From: Schizochytrium sp. TIO01
Taxonomy: Eukaryota > Sar > Bigyra > Thraustochytrida > Thraustochytriidae
Direction: 5' to 3'
Assembly (NCBI GenBank): GCA_004764695.1
Contig: SMSO01000031.1
Location: 4,635,048-4,699,047 of the forward strand
DNA: 64,000 nt
Positions 1 through 10,184 of this stretch are shown one piece after another. The first letter of the stretch is position 1; every line of letters begins with the position of its first letter. Made by a program: the position numbers and the translations under genes. Below the pieces are notes generated by a model that saw only the letters and a program-made list of their open reading frames with translations, was not told the origin of the DNA and ran no database searches.

Positions 1-911
1 GTTCGCAACATATTGATCCTTTATTGACTCACTTATTCTATGGGTTTAAATAATTGTATTAATCTTGTAGCTTTTGATGTGCGTTTGCAATTCAGGCGTA
101 CTCATACAATATATCTGCCATCTTTCGCATTAAACAACGACAGAGTTTGCATCAAGGTATGAACAGCCATCAGGGCAAACGTTATAAACAACGTGACCAT
201 ATTGTACATATGCTTATAGCCCTAGTAAATTGGGACGTTAGTCTGAGAAGGAGGCTTGAATTTCATTTGAATATCAGTTAAACATACTGTAAGTCATAGA
301 CAAATCAACTGCTATGGTTTGTAGAAAGTAGTATATACAAAATATGTATTGATGTATTGTTGCTATTACTGAGACTTCAAATCGAAGGAGCGCGTTGGTA
401 ATGCGAGGCTGCCCCCTGGCAATTCTATATAAGCTCAAGTGAAAAAAAAGAATGCCTGTATAGCTCAGAGAGAGGCTAGAATTGTCAAAATTGGCAACAC
501 AGTCCCCAACCAATTTGATACTTGGGAAATCACCATTCATTGAGATATATCGAGTTGAACTAAGTTTAGCTCAGGTCGTGCTATGTAACATGAATTCAGT
601 CTAGATCAATCGAGAAAGCCAGTTTTCAGGAAGGTAAATCAAATATTCAGAAATCCAACGTCATATGTCTTGTGATGCAATTAAGTGCCGAAGCAAGGTT
701 CTCATATTTAACTTGTATAGATATTAATTGTACTTTCAGTTTGGTAATGAACCTTGGTAGAAGTTTGCAAATATCAGGGTAGTGCTAATAACAAATGTCA
801 ACATGCTGAAAGATGCCGTGCAATCACAGGGTTGACATATTTGAAATTCGGTAGTACTAACAAATACAGCAGAGAACAGTGAGAACTGAAAAGTACTGGC
901 ATTTTGCAATG
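1..911. other. AT-rich intergenic left flank
   Basis: No convincing gene. The only longer open frame (274-540, minus) is 88 codons of unremarkable composition and resembles no family I know. No RNA gene or mobile element recognised. Confidence 0.5.
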
Positions 912-1505
912 TTATACGCCGCCGCCACCGCCGCCGCCTCCATCTCCTCCTCCGCCACAACCACCACCGCCACCCCCACTATCACCATACCCACCTCCTC
1001 CAGGTGCTACACCAACACCATAGCCATGCACATACCACGCAGGATTGCTATGATTGTTACCCATAGCTTGATTTTGACTTTGGTTGCTCAAACAATATCT
1101 TTGGCAACCCCAGCATAACAAAAGTATAAAGCAGAGCGGGACGACAACCAAAACCGCGAGCTTCGATGAACCCAAAAGCTCCCACAGACCGTCGTCTTCG
1201 TCGCCGTTTGAGGAACGAGTAGGGTATGGAGTCGGGAATGGCGTCGGTGCACGTGTCAACGTGCAAGGGCAATTATATGTTGAGTTGTCATAGGCCATCG
1301 CACAAATTGAGTTATCAACACAAAAGCATGTGAAAAGACCTTCTTCTTCATACGTAACGTTAGTGAAACAAAAGTTCAATTCTCCAAAGCATTCGATGGT
1401 TAATTCATAGAATCCCATTCCATCTTCACAAGTCTCTTGCCCCATGATGCCCTGATACAAAGCTACGAACCCAACACTTGGCAAGAACTGTGTTGTTAAA
1501 CGCAA
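912..1505 (-). CDS. 8-Cys ectodomain single-pass membrane protein with Gly-rich tail (5' end uncertain)
   Basis: No known family recognised. The frame encodes a weakly hydrophobic leader, then a compact module of eight cysteines (about residues 24-81) with N-glycosylation sequons (NVT, NST). A Pro/Thr linker follows, then one membrane segment (about residues 114-133, rich in V/L/I/C), and a cytoplasmic tail ending in a long poly-glycine run and a TAA stop. The eight cysteines and surrounding residues (ITxEC / CF-EL; T-EC; NxTxxExGL; NST/NNT then CPC) align with the product at 4377-5057, so the two are paralogues. The start is unresolved. The frame is open back to 1511, but its only upstream initiator-like codon is TTG. 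The first in-frame ATG (1443-1445) lies after the hydrophobic leader and would remove it. A short upstream exon is therefore likely. Coding is supported by the conserved module rather than by length. Confidence 0.6.
   Translation of the reverse strand: MRLTTQFLPSVGFVALYQGIMGQETCEDGMGFYELTIECFGELNFCFTNVTYEEEGLFTCFCVDNSICAMAYDNSTYNCPCTLTRAPTPFPTPYPTRSSNGDEDDGLWELLGSSKLAVLVVVPLCFILLLCWGCQRYCLSNQSQNQAMGNNHSNPAWYVHGYGVGVAPGGGGYGDSGGGGGGCGGGGDGGGGGGGGV
917..1000. repeat. GGN (glycine codon) microsatellite in coding tail
   Basis: Near-perfect runs of CCG/CCT/CCA triplets on the plus strand encode poly-glycine on the minus strand at the C-terminus of the 8-Cys protein. It is a likely length-variable site; changes in multiples of three keep the frame. 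Confidence 0.7.
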
Positions 1506-1511
1506 CGTGGA

Positions 1512-4376
1512 CTAGCTTCGTAACAGAGAACAAGCACCGTAGGGTAACACAGTTGTCAAACCTGCCAATGGTGTATTGCAGGTTTGCACTTGGGTTGAGG
1601 AGACTACTTCAGAGCATACATGCACTCCTTTCGATACCATGGTGCGTAATGAAATATCTACTATTATCTTAGTACGCCAATCTTCCTATTTGTGCCGTCC
1701 ATGGCCCTAGAGGGCCATAGACGGCCAAACGTGTGCATTTGCTTGTATTATAGGGAAGTACTAGGTACCTACTTACCAGGTAATAATAGCCTTTAGACGA
1801 AGATGATTTTCGATTTGATAACTCATCAATACTAATTTTATATGGTATGTTTTGTCCCATGGCCAAGGGTTGATAGGAGTAGCTCTTGGCTAGTGAGACT
1901 GCATGCGAATGCCATGAAGTCTCCTCCAGAAATCTCTTTCAGCTTTTGATATATTTCAGGTCAAATATAAAGTATGGACATACTATCAGGAGACTCCCGA
2001 GAACATGGACAAAAATGAATGTACTAGTTTCTATTCAAAATAGCACTTTCTTTCGGTATGGCTGTACAAGATATTCAGCATGATCTCAGCAGATAAGCAT
2101 ATTTATTTGCATAGAGAGGAAAAAATTGCTGATCGAAGAAACAAAAAACTTGGGAATTCTTTTCATTTGAGTAAAACTAGTGTTTATTGCAGCAGAAACT
2201 GTACATGTTTGCTAGCATTGCCCAGATATACTCAGATGACTACTAGGATTCTTCATATTTTCCAAAATGATTCATAATTCATCTCTTGTTATATAAACGT
2301 AAGAGTCGGTTCGCGTCACAGTGTGCTTAAGCATAAAAACTACTTTACTCGTAAATCATAGTGCTTGTGTGATGCTTGTTACACACATTCCAAACTTTTG
2401 AAACTGGAACGAGCACAAACGGTTGACCAGAAAAGATGTTTTGATTCAAAGCTGCTCAAAGCTGCTTGACCGAGGCTGGTGATTGTGCAGAATATCGTTG
2501 TACTATAAAGGCTAAGGTAGCGCTAGATCTAGTCATAACGCTGTTCAATGATGCACCCGTCCCTTTATTTTTATTATTAAATACATGTAGGCACTATTTT
2601 AAAAGCGCAACCATTAACGACGGATAGTTGGGCTCTGAAATGGAGTGTGGTTACTTACACAGATGCAAATTCTCAAGCACGTAAATGCAATTACAGTATC
2701 CTAAGTGCTTTGACAGCACCTCTGCAACACAGCGATGAACGATGCTAATACTGCTTATGGTTCTGTTTGAAGGAGAAGAGGTGTTTTTGAATAGATTTGA
2801 ATTCATTTTATTACTGGACGAAAACTCAATAATGCTGCACGAGAAATAAATACTGATTCATAACAGAAGAAAGCAACACATTTACAAATGTTTACTCTTC
2901 ACCATTCCTGAGGTCATTTATTAACTCTACTCTCCAATTGATGTAAAGACTTTAGACTAGTAATGTTTCTTCTGTTAATTTTACAGCATCTCTTTACACT
3001 CAAAGATACACTTTAGTTTCTCTTCTTAGTAGTTATGGAATTCCAACTTAACGCATTAAGGAATCCTTTGCATGTAAAGGCTGGTCAACGAGTTTTGTCT
3101 TACCTACATTCATTAGGGATCTCAGCAAGACTTGACAATGGCACAAAGAGGTGGTGGGGATGGTGCTAAGAGAAAATATAGTTGCAACGACATGGCTTTT
3201 CCTAATTTTTAATATTTATATCTCGTGCGAATGTCTGCTCGTGTTTCATTTTGGCTCAAATATAAATTGAGTGCCTCTTTTCCTTCAAATCAGGCACTAT
3301 TAGACTAGGTGAGCTAATTGCTTCAATCCATATTACCCGTTATTATGGTACTAGGTTTAAGACAAGCTTTAGTTTGGAGTAATTTAGTATGAATTTTGGT
3401 GCATACAGCTTCGTTAGTATCTTCCAAAATGACTGGATACACATTTCAATAGTTTGAAAAGGCCAAGTTATGATTCCTTTCACATTGGTAGCGGGTAATC
3501 ATTGAGGTTTCTAATCAAACAATACATCTTGGTAACAAATGTTCTTATATTTCAGTGCATAACGCTTAATATTATGAATGCAGATAATTGGGGTATTCAC
3601 TCATCAAAAGGCTACCTTTATGTTTTCCCAGGCGGGTGCTCTCAGTTCCCCGCTGGAACTTGGTGAGCGAGTGAAAAATCTTGATTGAGTAGTATGAGTA
3701 ATTCGTTGTAAATTGTTGCTTCTTCCAAAACAGTTCATACATGGCCTGTACTATTTAAGAGTACATTTAATCTGGTATCTACCTGAAATGCACACCATGA
3801 TTTTTTTCTATTCTGTCGTTCGACCACAACCTTACATCTCGTATGAGCAGCATCCTTTGGCCCTGTGGCCCTGCTAATTTCTAGGACTATCTCAAGATAT
3901 TACACACTTCAAGGTGCCAGTACCCAAGGGCTGAGATCTCGGAATAGATTCGTTTACCATTCAGAGGAGTTAGGTTTGAGAAAGCAAACATAGTAGCAAT
4001 TTTCAGCTCAGGAAGAATAGAAGGTTACAGTTTCAATGTTTCTTGATATGCCAGACGTTGGGATAAGCCCAGGTTTGTATATATACGCACTGATCATAAC
4101 AAATTAGTCAACGCCATTTCCATTGACCCTTTTTGAATAAATCCGTGAGAAGATAGGTAGATAGTATTTACAAGTACGGAAAATAATATTTCAACAAATA
4201 TTTTCTCGATGACAAACGAAAATGCTGTGAATTATAAGTAAAAGCAATATCTTGGTTCGGCAGCTCGAGTTAGTCATTTCAAACCCAGAACAGGGTGCTC
4301 AGTTGGTCTGGGAAGTGTTGTCAATCAGGAAATAGATCGACATCTGAAATTTTACACTTAACGTAGTGAAGCAACC
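1512..4376. other. 2.9-kb AT-rich intergenic region between the divergent 8-Cys paralogues
   Basis: Only short open frames (65 codons or fewer). It carries one copy of the dispersed palindrome-rich motif AGTACTAGGTACCTAC near 1756-1771. It must hold the promoters of both flanking genes, which point away from each other. No RNA gene or mobile element was recognised. Confidence 0.5.
1752..1782. repeat. dispersed AGTACTAGGTACCTAC-type motif
   Basis: A palindrome-rich core built from CTAGGTACCTA and AGTACT. Related copies occur in other intergenic stretches (about 9925, 14145, 43370, 43465, 45300) and not inside the recognised genes apart from isolated GGTACC hexamers. Confidence 0.5.
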
Positions 4377-5057
4377 ATGAAAACCCTGCTTAAGCGCATG
4401 TTGATAGTCACAGTCCCACTAGTTCTAGCGCAAGGCAACAGAGGCAACCTGTTTTGCAACAAAAACCTAGACTTTACGACAATAACTCGTGAATGCTATA
4501 GTAAGCTATTCGATTGCTCGTCTAATGCGACATTTTCAGAATATGGGCTACAGTGTCAGTGTTCTAGTGGGAAAGTATGTTTGACGACAGAGAACAACAC
4601 ACTACAAAGCTGCCCTTGTATTGATGTAGTACTTGCTTCCTCGCTTCGCAGAGGTGGTAGTGGTGGTAGTGGTGGTAGTGGAGGCAGTGGCGGCAGTGGC
4701 GGCAGTGGTGGTACAGGTGGTACAGGTGGTACAGGTGGTACAGGTGGTACAGGTGGTACAGGTGGTACAGGTGGTACAGGTGGCACAGGTGGCACAGGTG
4801 GCACAGGTACAGGTGGTACAGGTACAGGTGGTACAGGAGGAAAACCGACGCGTCCAACTCGCCCAACCCGACCAACTCGCCCAACGCCTCCACTTGGCTC
4901 AGAACATGAATGGCCTCTTTGGGCAAAAATTATAACACCTATCCTTTCAGCTCTCTTCGTTTTGAGTTTAATGGGGCTAGTGTATTACTGTTATCACAAA
5001 GGACCTACAGAACCTGATCAAATGGGTATTGGGTTCGCAACGGCAGATCACAATTGA
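4377..5057 (+). CDS. 8-Cys ectodomain membrane protein with Gly-Ser/Gly-Thr stalk
   Basis: 226 aa. It begins at an ATG followed by a clear signal peptide (KR then a L/V/I core ending L-A-Q-G). Next come an eight-cysteine module (about residues 27-82), a long stalk of GGS repeats passing into GGT repeats, a block of repeated P-T-R, one membrane segment (about 180-203) and a short cytosolic tail. It looks like a type I plasma-membrane or cell-surface protein with an extended flexible stalk. The cysteine spacing and flanking residues match the product of 912-1505. There the low-complexity glycine run is cytosolic, whereas here it is extracellular. No known domain name fits. The start is supported by the signal peptide and the stop is TGA at 5055. 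Gene reality is good; function is unknown. Confidence 0.75.
   Translation: MKTLLKRMLIVTVPLVLAQGNRGNLFCNKNLDFTTITRECYSKLFDCSSNATFSEYGLQCQCSSGKVCLTTENNTLQSCPCIDVVLASSLRRGGSGGSGGSGGSGGSGGSGGTGGTGGTGGTGGTGGTGGTGGTGGTGGTGGTGTGGTGTGGTGGKPTRPTRPTRPTRPTPPLGSEHEWPLWAKIITPILSALFVLSLMGLVYYCYHKGPTEPDQMGIGFATADHN
4653..4841. repeat. GGTGGTAGT / GGTGGTACA minisatellite
   Basis: Tandem GGT-GGT-AGT units change to 9-base GGT-ACA-GGT type units, with a few GGC variants. The repeat is in frame and encodes the Gly-Ser/Gly-Thr stalk. All three plus frames and two minus frames are open across it, which explains the spurious overlapping open frames. Confidence 0.85.
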
Positions 5058-5877
5058 TTTCAATACTGCAAAGACGCCCGCTCGTATAAATTATGCAATA
5101 TTTAAAAAAAGAAAGCATATGCAGTCTTTACTTTCATGAAACTCAACTCTGAGACTTGGGTATTTACCTGGTGTAGTTCAAATTCACAAAGTCTTATGAG
5201 TATTGAGTAAGCGACAACTATTTCAGAGTAGCAAAACAATTGGGATGCAGTACCTTATATTGGTTTTAGAATAGTACAGACACGCGCTGATTTAGCTAAG
5301 AAAGTTTTGAATCGGAATGTTGCAAGCGTAAGCGCAAGACACTTCTTTCCTTATGAAAAGGTTCGTAGGCTTAATTCTCTTTAACCTTACAGGGAAAACA
5401 AAGTACCGTGCTAGTAGGTTTTTTAAGCACTACTCCAACCGCAGTAAAAACCAAACAAAAGCAACACCCAAACGAGGTTCTCGTTCATACATCTCGGCCT
5501 CATACATAATATTGATTACTGCGACCAACAAAATTATCTTCAGATCTCTACATGATGCGAAAAATGACAAGCATTTCAGGACCTCTCAAAAATTCATGCA
5601 TCATCCAAAATCTAATAAGAGCTCATCCCCTTCTTGACCCAGCGTCCGCATCAACAGACGCTGTTTAATGTTCATTTTTGCAAACTTCTGCTAGCATGGC
5701 ACGTAGAGATCTTGATCTCCGAGTCCCCGCTCACATTCCCTACTGATGATGATCTTGTTGTTCTCATTCATCTTACCAGCAACTAAGTACCTGAATAACT
5801 AAGTCCACATGTTTAGTCATTAATAGTTGGTTAACCTTACCTAAACGAAACTCCGCAATATTAAGGGCGAGTTCGTG
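5058..5877. other. intergenic, no supported gene
   Basis: A 94-codon basic, Lys/Ser-rich open frame (5353-5637, plus) starts with ATG, but has no recognisable domain and composition typical of AT-rich filler, so I do not call it. The 3' part must contain the RRP15 promoter. Confidence 0.4.
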
Positions 5878-6942
5878 ATGAGTGGTCTCGAGCAAGAGAA
5901 CTACTCGACTGAGACAGAGTCAATCATCATTCGCGAGCGCAGCGCGACCGATAGTATGGCAGACCGCGAATCGCGCAGAATGGCTCGCGAGAAGGCCGGT
6001 GAGAGCCTGGCAGGAGCGACGCCTAGAACCCGCAGGGCTAAGAAGCTCGCGGAGGAGGAGCAGGAGGCGTTGGTCATGGAGGAATCCAAGTACAGCTCCG
6101 GCGAAGAAGAAGTCGAAAAGGACGACGAAAACAATAACGACGATGACAACGATGCACAAAGCGATGTCGAATATGATGGTGGAAATCAAGATGAGGGTCT
6201 GAGCAGTGGAGATTCCGAAGACGAGCTCCCAAAGGACGAATTCGACGATGATGAGATTGAGGGCGAGAACGCGACTAGCAAAGACGCTGGCCGTGAGAAC
6301 GGAGCTTTCTTTGCTAAGACGCTCATGGACCTCGTAGATAAATCTCATAGCCACAGCGATGACGAAGAGGATGATGACGACAAGGATGATGACGAAGATA
6401 GCGAAAACAGCGAGGCAGAGAGCGGCGAGGAAACGACAGTTTTGACGAAGCGCAAGACCAAGGAGATGAAGGAGAACGAAAAACTGCGCCGCGAGGCACG
6501 CGCTCGTAAACGTGCCCGCAAAGCCAAACGGGAGCAACGCGAAAGAGGTATAGAGGACCCTGCCACAGCGGACTTTACCTTCGAGCGTCAGCTCCGTAAG
6601 ATTGCCACCAAGGGTGTGGTGATGCTCTTCAACACGATTCAAACGCACCAAGCCAAGAAACGCCAGCAGCAATCTGAGGCAAACAAGGAGGCTGAAAAGG
6701 TCAAAGCCGCGAGCAAGGACAGTTTTCTTGACATGCTTAAACAAGGATCCAAGGCTGACCCTGCTGGTGGCGTCTCTGAAAGCGAGATGGAGGATAACGA
6801 CGACCCAGCTGCTGCCAAGTCTGGTTGGGGCGCTATGCGCGATGATTACATGCTCGGCGCGAAGCTCAAGGACTATGGAAAGGGTAATGAAGAAGAGATG
6901 GAGGATGATGAGGGCGCAGAGCTCGAATCTGTCTCTGATTAA
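5878..6942 (+). CDS. RRP15: RRP15-like ribosomal RNA-processing protein
   Basis: 354 aa from the ATG at 5878; the codon just before it is GTG and was not used. RRP15 is a nucleolar factor needed for pre-60S rRNA maturation. The N-terminal half is strongly acidic with runs of D/E/S and no fold. A basic Arg/Lys-rich stretch follows (about 200-220, alternating RKRARKAKRE). Then comes the family signature: FERQLRKIATKGVVMLFN followed by a QTHQAKK segment, a SFLDMLK motif and a C-terminal SGWGAMRDDYMLG block, the order seen in Rrp15p/RRP15 proteins. Acidic N-terminus plus conserved C-terminal half is typical of the family. GC-rich at wobble positions compared with flanking DNA. Confident identification by motif; no search run. 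Confidence 0.85.
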   Translation: MSGLEQENYSTETESIIIRERSATDSMADRESRRMAREKAGESLAGATPRTRRAKKLAEEEQEALVMEESKYSSGEEEVEKDDENNNDDDNDAQSDVEYDGGNQDEGLSSGDSEDELPKDEFDDDEIEGENATSKDAGRENGAFFAKTLMDLVDKSHSHSDDEEDDDDKDDDEDSENSEAESGEETTVLTKRKTKEMKENEKLRREARARKRARKAKREQRERGIEDPATADFTFERQLRKIATKGVVMLFNTIQTHQAKKRQQQSEANKEAEKVKAASKDSFLDMLKQGSKADPAGGVSESEMEDNDDPAAAKSGWGAMRDDYMLGAKLKDYGKGNEEEMEDDEGAELESVSD

Positions 6943-7223
6943 GCACCGATTACTTTCCCTTTATAACCTTTCTTATGTTACCACTTCTACCTCTGAAAAG
7001 GTTCACTCAATCTCAGACTATCAATTATCCAGCATTATTTTTGTCACAGCAACCTTAGACTAAACTACAACATTGATCTGTAACTACTTTATCTCAATCC
7101 TATGTGCTTGTTTTCTTCGATACTAGTTATAGGCAACTCGACAATGCCTAACCGTTCTATGCGTCATGCATGCCTGATACACCGTTACGCATTAAATTGA
7201 ATGTTGACCCCTTTCATGCCAAA

Positions 7224-9683
7224 CTAAATTACCGCAACATCTTCTGATTGAGCAGCGAGGGTTTGGAAAGTTGCTTGGATCTCAAGCAAGGAATTGTGAA
7301 TGGTCTCCTGTTCAGCTAAAACTTTTCGAACACTATGCTCAAGTCGCATTTCTGCACGGAGATGCTGCAGTTTTAAGTCCATGAACGCCTCGTACATAAC
7401 GTGGAAATCCTCAATAAGATCGTTCCGTTGTGTCTCTGAAAGTCGTCCCTCCTCGACTTGCTCCTTTACCTTGCGAATATACCCTAATGTACTTTCATTA
7501 CGCTGTAGCAAATCCGAAATGGTTTGCTGAAAGCGTGCTGCACGGGTTGCTGTTGGTTTTAATGTACAAATAGAGAAAAGGTAATCTACCTGAAAGTTAT
7601 CAATTTGTGTGCGATGCTTCGCTTCACCTTCTAGAGCACTTCGTAGCTCCTGAAAAGACAAAAAGTTCTTTGATTGATTCACAGATTTTTTTCTCCACAC
7701 TTGTAAACGACGGATAACTTGACCTGTTGTGAGCCAGCTTAAACGTAAGTGGTTGCTACAACAAAAGATAGACTGCAGTGACAACCATACGCTGCTGTTG
7801 CCGTTGAGACATTGCCTACATAACTGGCGGTTGCGCCATAGCCAGCCACGTCTCACAGCAAAACAACGTGCCCCCCCGGTTGCATTTAACCGGTACGGGC
7901 GACTCATTTCTTCAATACGGCAGGCAGGAAGTTCGCTCTCCACGTTATTTTCCTTGATGGTCTTCGTATTTTTACGACGTTGAAGGTTTCCTTGTTCTTG
8001 TTCAAGGGCCTCACTATAAGCGATGCCGAATGACTTGAGAAATATAGCAATATATGTATTCAAAAGCAGCAAATTGAAGCTGATGATGAAAAATACTACA
8101 AAAAAACTGGAGACACCAAGTAACTCCACGGGAGATGCATATTCCAGATTTCTGAGGGTGAAATAGCCCGTTACTTGTAATAAGCAAGCGCAGAAGGCAT
8201 CTAAATATGTTGCGTATGTTTTGGAATATGGTCCAAATAGTAGTAAGAGAAATGATGAGAAGGATACAACCAAAAGGAGAAAGACTAAGCAGAAGGCTAA
8301 CAAATCTTTGGCGGACGCACGTAGTACTGAATAAATGAAGCGAAACCCCCAGAAAAGACGAAAGTATTTGACCGTGTAGACAGAAAGAAGAAGGACTGCA
8401 AAGGCAGAAAAAATGCGAAGGAGCTCCCAGCTCGCAACATAGTTCCCCGTCCCAGCATAAAATGTTTCCGTATGGATAGCATTAACAAGCTCACTACGAT
8501 AACCATGCGTAAATAATCGAATGAAAACATCAATCAATAAAATGACCATGAGTGCGGCCATGAGAAGCTCAATGACCCATGCAAGGACATATTTGCGTCC
8601 AGAAAAACCTGGGAGTCGAGACAGTTTGATAACATTTATGACCTGTGAAAAGAGACGAAGAGGAATTACAGCAACCATAATGCCACCAACAACAAAAACC
8701 GCGAGGTTGCGCTCGCTGTTCTGAAGAAACGGGGCCTCCTTCAACTCCGCAACAGGTAGAACGAGTCCTGACGGAAGAAATTCAAACCCAAGACGCGAAT
8801 ACATTATTACATTTGTGCTTGGGCTAAACATGGTGAAGGAAATAAGCAACAACGCAGTCTCATCATTAATGAACGCAGTCGTCGCATTAGATTCCTCAGT
8901 TTCAGTTGAGAACATACGCTGTAACGTATTCAAAAACGCTGTATCACTCGGATTATCCGAAAAATCCAAATCGACAACCCAACCCGACGCGGGGTAGGAA
9001 GTAAATGGCGTGTCAAACCGCCTCTCGCCTGTGGCTTCTGCAGAGCTGAAATTATAGCAACCGTGTGACTTGCTATTTTCTCTGCTTGGCGTAAAGCGTG
9101 CGACACACGGTTGGGATGGTGCATACTCAGCAGGCCCTCGCCAAACACATCCCTTACCGGACTCCACTTGCACGGTGCGAAATCGAACTCCCCATAAAAG
9201 AGTGAGGGCGCCTTGAATCGTAGTATAGTTGCTTGAAGAAAGGAGTTTTGGGTCAAGAATACTCCGATAAATTACATTGAATACATATTGCGCTATGTCT
9301 TGCTGAGTAGCAACTTCCCTAAAACTAATAAATGTTGGTGATGAGACCCGAGGAAATTTAGCATCTACAAACAGCTGCGTTTGCACTCGGTTTGCGTCAG
9401 TTATTTGATCTAGATCCAGTTGTACACCAATATAGATCACCACCAGTGTGAATACAAGGATGTGCAAGAGAAATTCGCAGTACAAGAAATGATGATATTG
9501 CCTTTTCCGAAGATCTATGAGGAGTTGGTGGTACGACACCCAGTGTTTTTGGCTCTCTGTATTGCCCTTATAATTTGGATTAAAGCGTTCTTCCTCGTAC
9601 CGATTGCGTCCTGATACCCCATCTAAATCCCCGGTCCCTGACGTTCTGCTGTGAGTTCCAGCGCCTCGCCTTCGTAGCCACAT
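7224..9683 (-). CDS. polycystin/TRPP-like cation channel
   Basis: 819 aa from an ATG at 9683. The order of parts matches the polycystin-2 family. There is a cytosolic N-terminus, a first membrane helix (about 70-90), and a large extracellular loop (about 91-320). The loop holds the W-V-V-D-L-D motif (polycystin GYLVDL-like), paired cysteines and an F-T-M-F-S-P-S-T-N segment. Five more helices follow (about 326-345, 366-390, 420-440, 460-483, 525-550), with a pore loop between the last two. The C-terminus is cytosolic with a predicted coiled coil (about 715-810). I see no EF-hand or lysosome motif. The pore loop reads L-L-Q-V-T-G-Y-F where PKD2 channels have a filter with an acidic residue, so selectivity may differ. 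It most likely conducts cations in a cilium, plasma or internal membrane; which one cannot be read here. Confidence 0.75.
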   Translation of the reverse strand: MWLRRRGAGTHSRTSGTGDLDGVSGRNRYEEERFNPNYKGNTESQKHWVSYHQLLIDLRKRQYHHFLYCEFLLHILVFTLVVIYIGVQLDLDQITDANRVQTQLFVDAKFPRVSSPTFISFREVATQQDIAQYVFNVIYRSILDPKLLSSSNYTTIQGALTLLWGVRFRTVQVESGKGCVWRGPAEYAPSQPCVARFTPSRENSKSHGCYNFSSAEATGERRFDTPFTSYPASGWVVDLDFSDNPSDTAFLNTLQRMFSTETEESNATTAFINDETALLLISFTMFSPSTNVIMYSRLGFEFLPSGLVLPVAELKEAPFLQNSERNLAVFVVGGIMVAVIPLRLFSQVINVIKLSRLPGFSGRKYVLAWVIELLMAALMVILLIDVFIRLFTHGYRSELVNAIHTETFYAGTGNYVASWELLRIFSAFAVLLLSVYTVKYFRLFWGFRFIYSVLRASAKDLLAFCLVFLLLVVSFSSFLLLLFGPYSKTYATYLDAFCACLLQVTGYFTLRNLEYASPVELLGVSSFFVVFFIISFNLLLLNTYIAIFLKSFGIAYSEALEQEQGNLQRRKNTKTIKENNVESELPACRIEEMSRPYRLNATGGARCFAVRRGWLWRNRQLCRQCLNGNSSVWLSLQSIFCCSNHLRLSWLTTGQVIRRLQVWRKKSVNQSKNFLSFQELRSALEGEAKHRTQIDNFQVDYLFSICTLKPTATRAARFQQTISDLLQRNESTLGYIRKVKEQVEEGRLSETQRNDLIEDFHVMYEAFMDLKLQHLRAEMRLEHSVRKVLAEQETIHNSLLEIQATFQTLAAQSEDVAVI

Positions 9684-10184
9684 CGATCGAAGTTGGCCCT
9701 CCTGTGGATCTCTCTACCTCTCCTTCGATTGAGAGTTTCGAGGCCGCAACCCTCTCCCCTGACCGAAAGTTCTCGTTAAACTGCACTGTGGGTCTACGAA
9801 GCAGGGTAATCTCCTTTCCTAGGTAAGTGATGGAGCCAACGAGGCCTTCGAAGTTCATATCTTGGTAGGGAAATCGATTTGTTTGGAAACCAGAGGACAA
9901 AAACTCAAATTCTCGAGATACTACCAGGTACCTAATAGTCGAATTACGAACTAGATGATAAGCCAAGAGGTTCTAAGTAAGTGAACCATACGCAAACATG
10001 AGAAGAATGTCAATATGTAGGTACGCACCGAAGGAGTGCGGCTGTAATTGTAATTGAGATTGTAGAGCTGTGGTTCGAGATTGATGATAAATGGAAAACA
10101 TGATGTTTATGATATTATTTTCTAATAGAAAGGGCCGGAGTATCAATTTGAAAACAACCTTTGATACCCAGTACCAAAATTTGA
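9684..10184. other. intergenic between two minus-strand genes
   Basis: 5' flank of the channel gene and 3' flank of the transporter gene. A minus-strand open frame (9580-9966) overlaps the channel start in another frame and looks like a shadow. A CAGGTACCTA copy of the dispersed motif lies near 9927. Confidence 0.4.

Noticed and set aside
4556-4935. Long overlapping frames on both strands (proline-rich, Tyr-His-Leu-rich, Val-Gln-rich)
   Set aside because: All are translations of the same GGT minisatellite in other frames.
5353-5637. 94-codon basic open frame with ATG
   Set aside because: No domain, no conservation visible and AT-rich filler composition.
5901-6744. Minus-strand frames opposite RRP15
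   Set aside because: Antisense to acidic codons; low-complexity Ser/Leu/Val-rich shadow.
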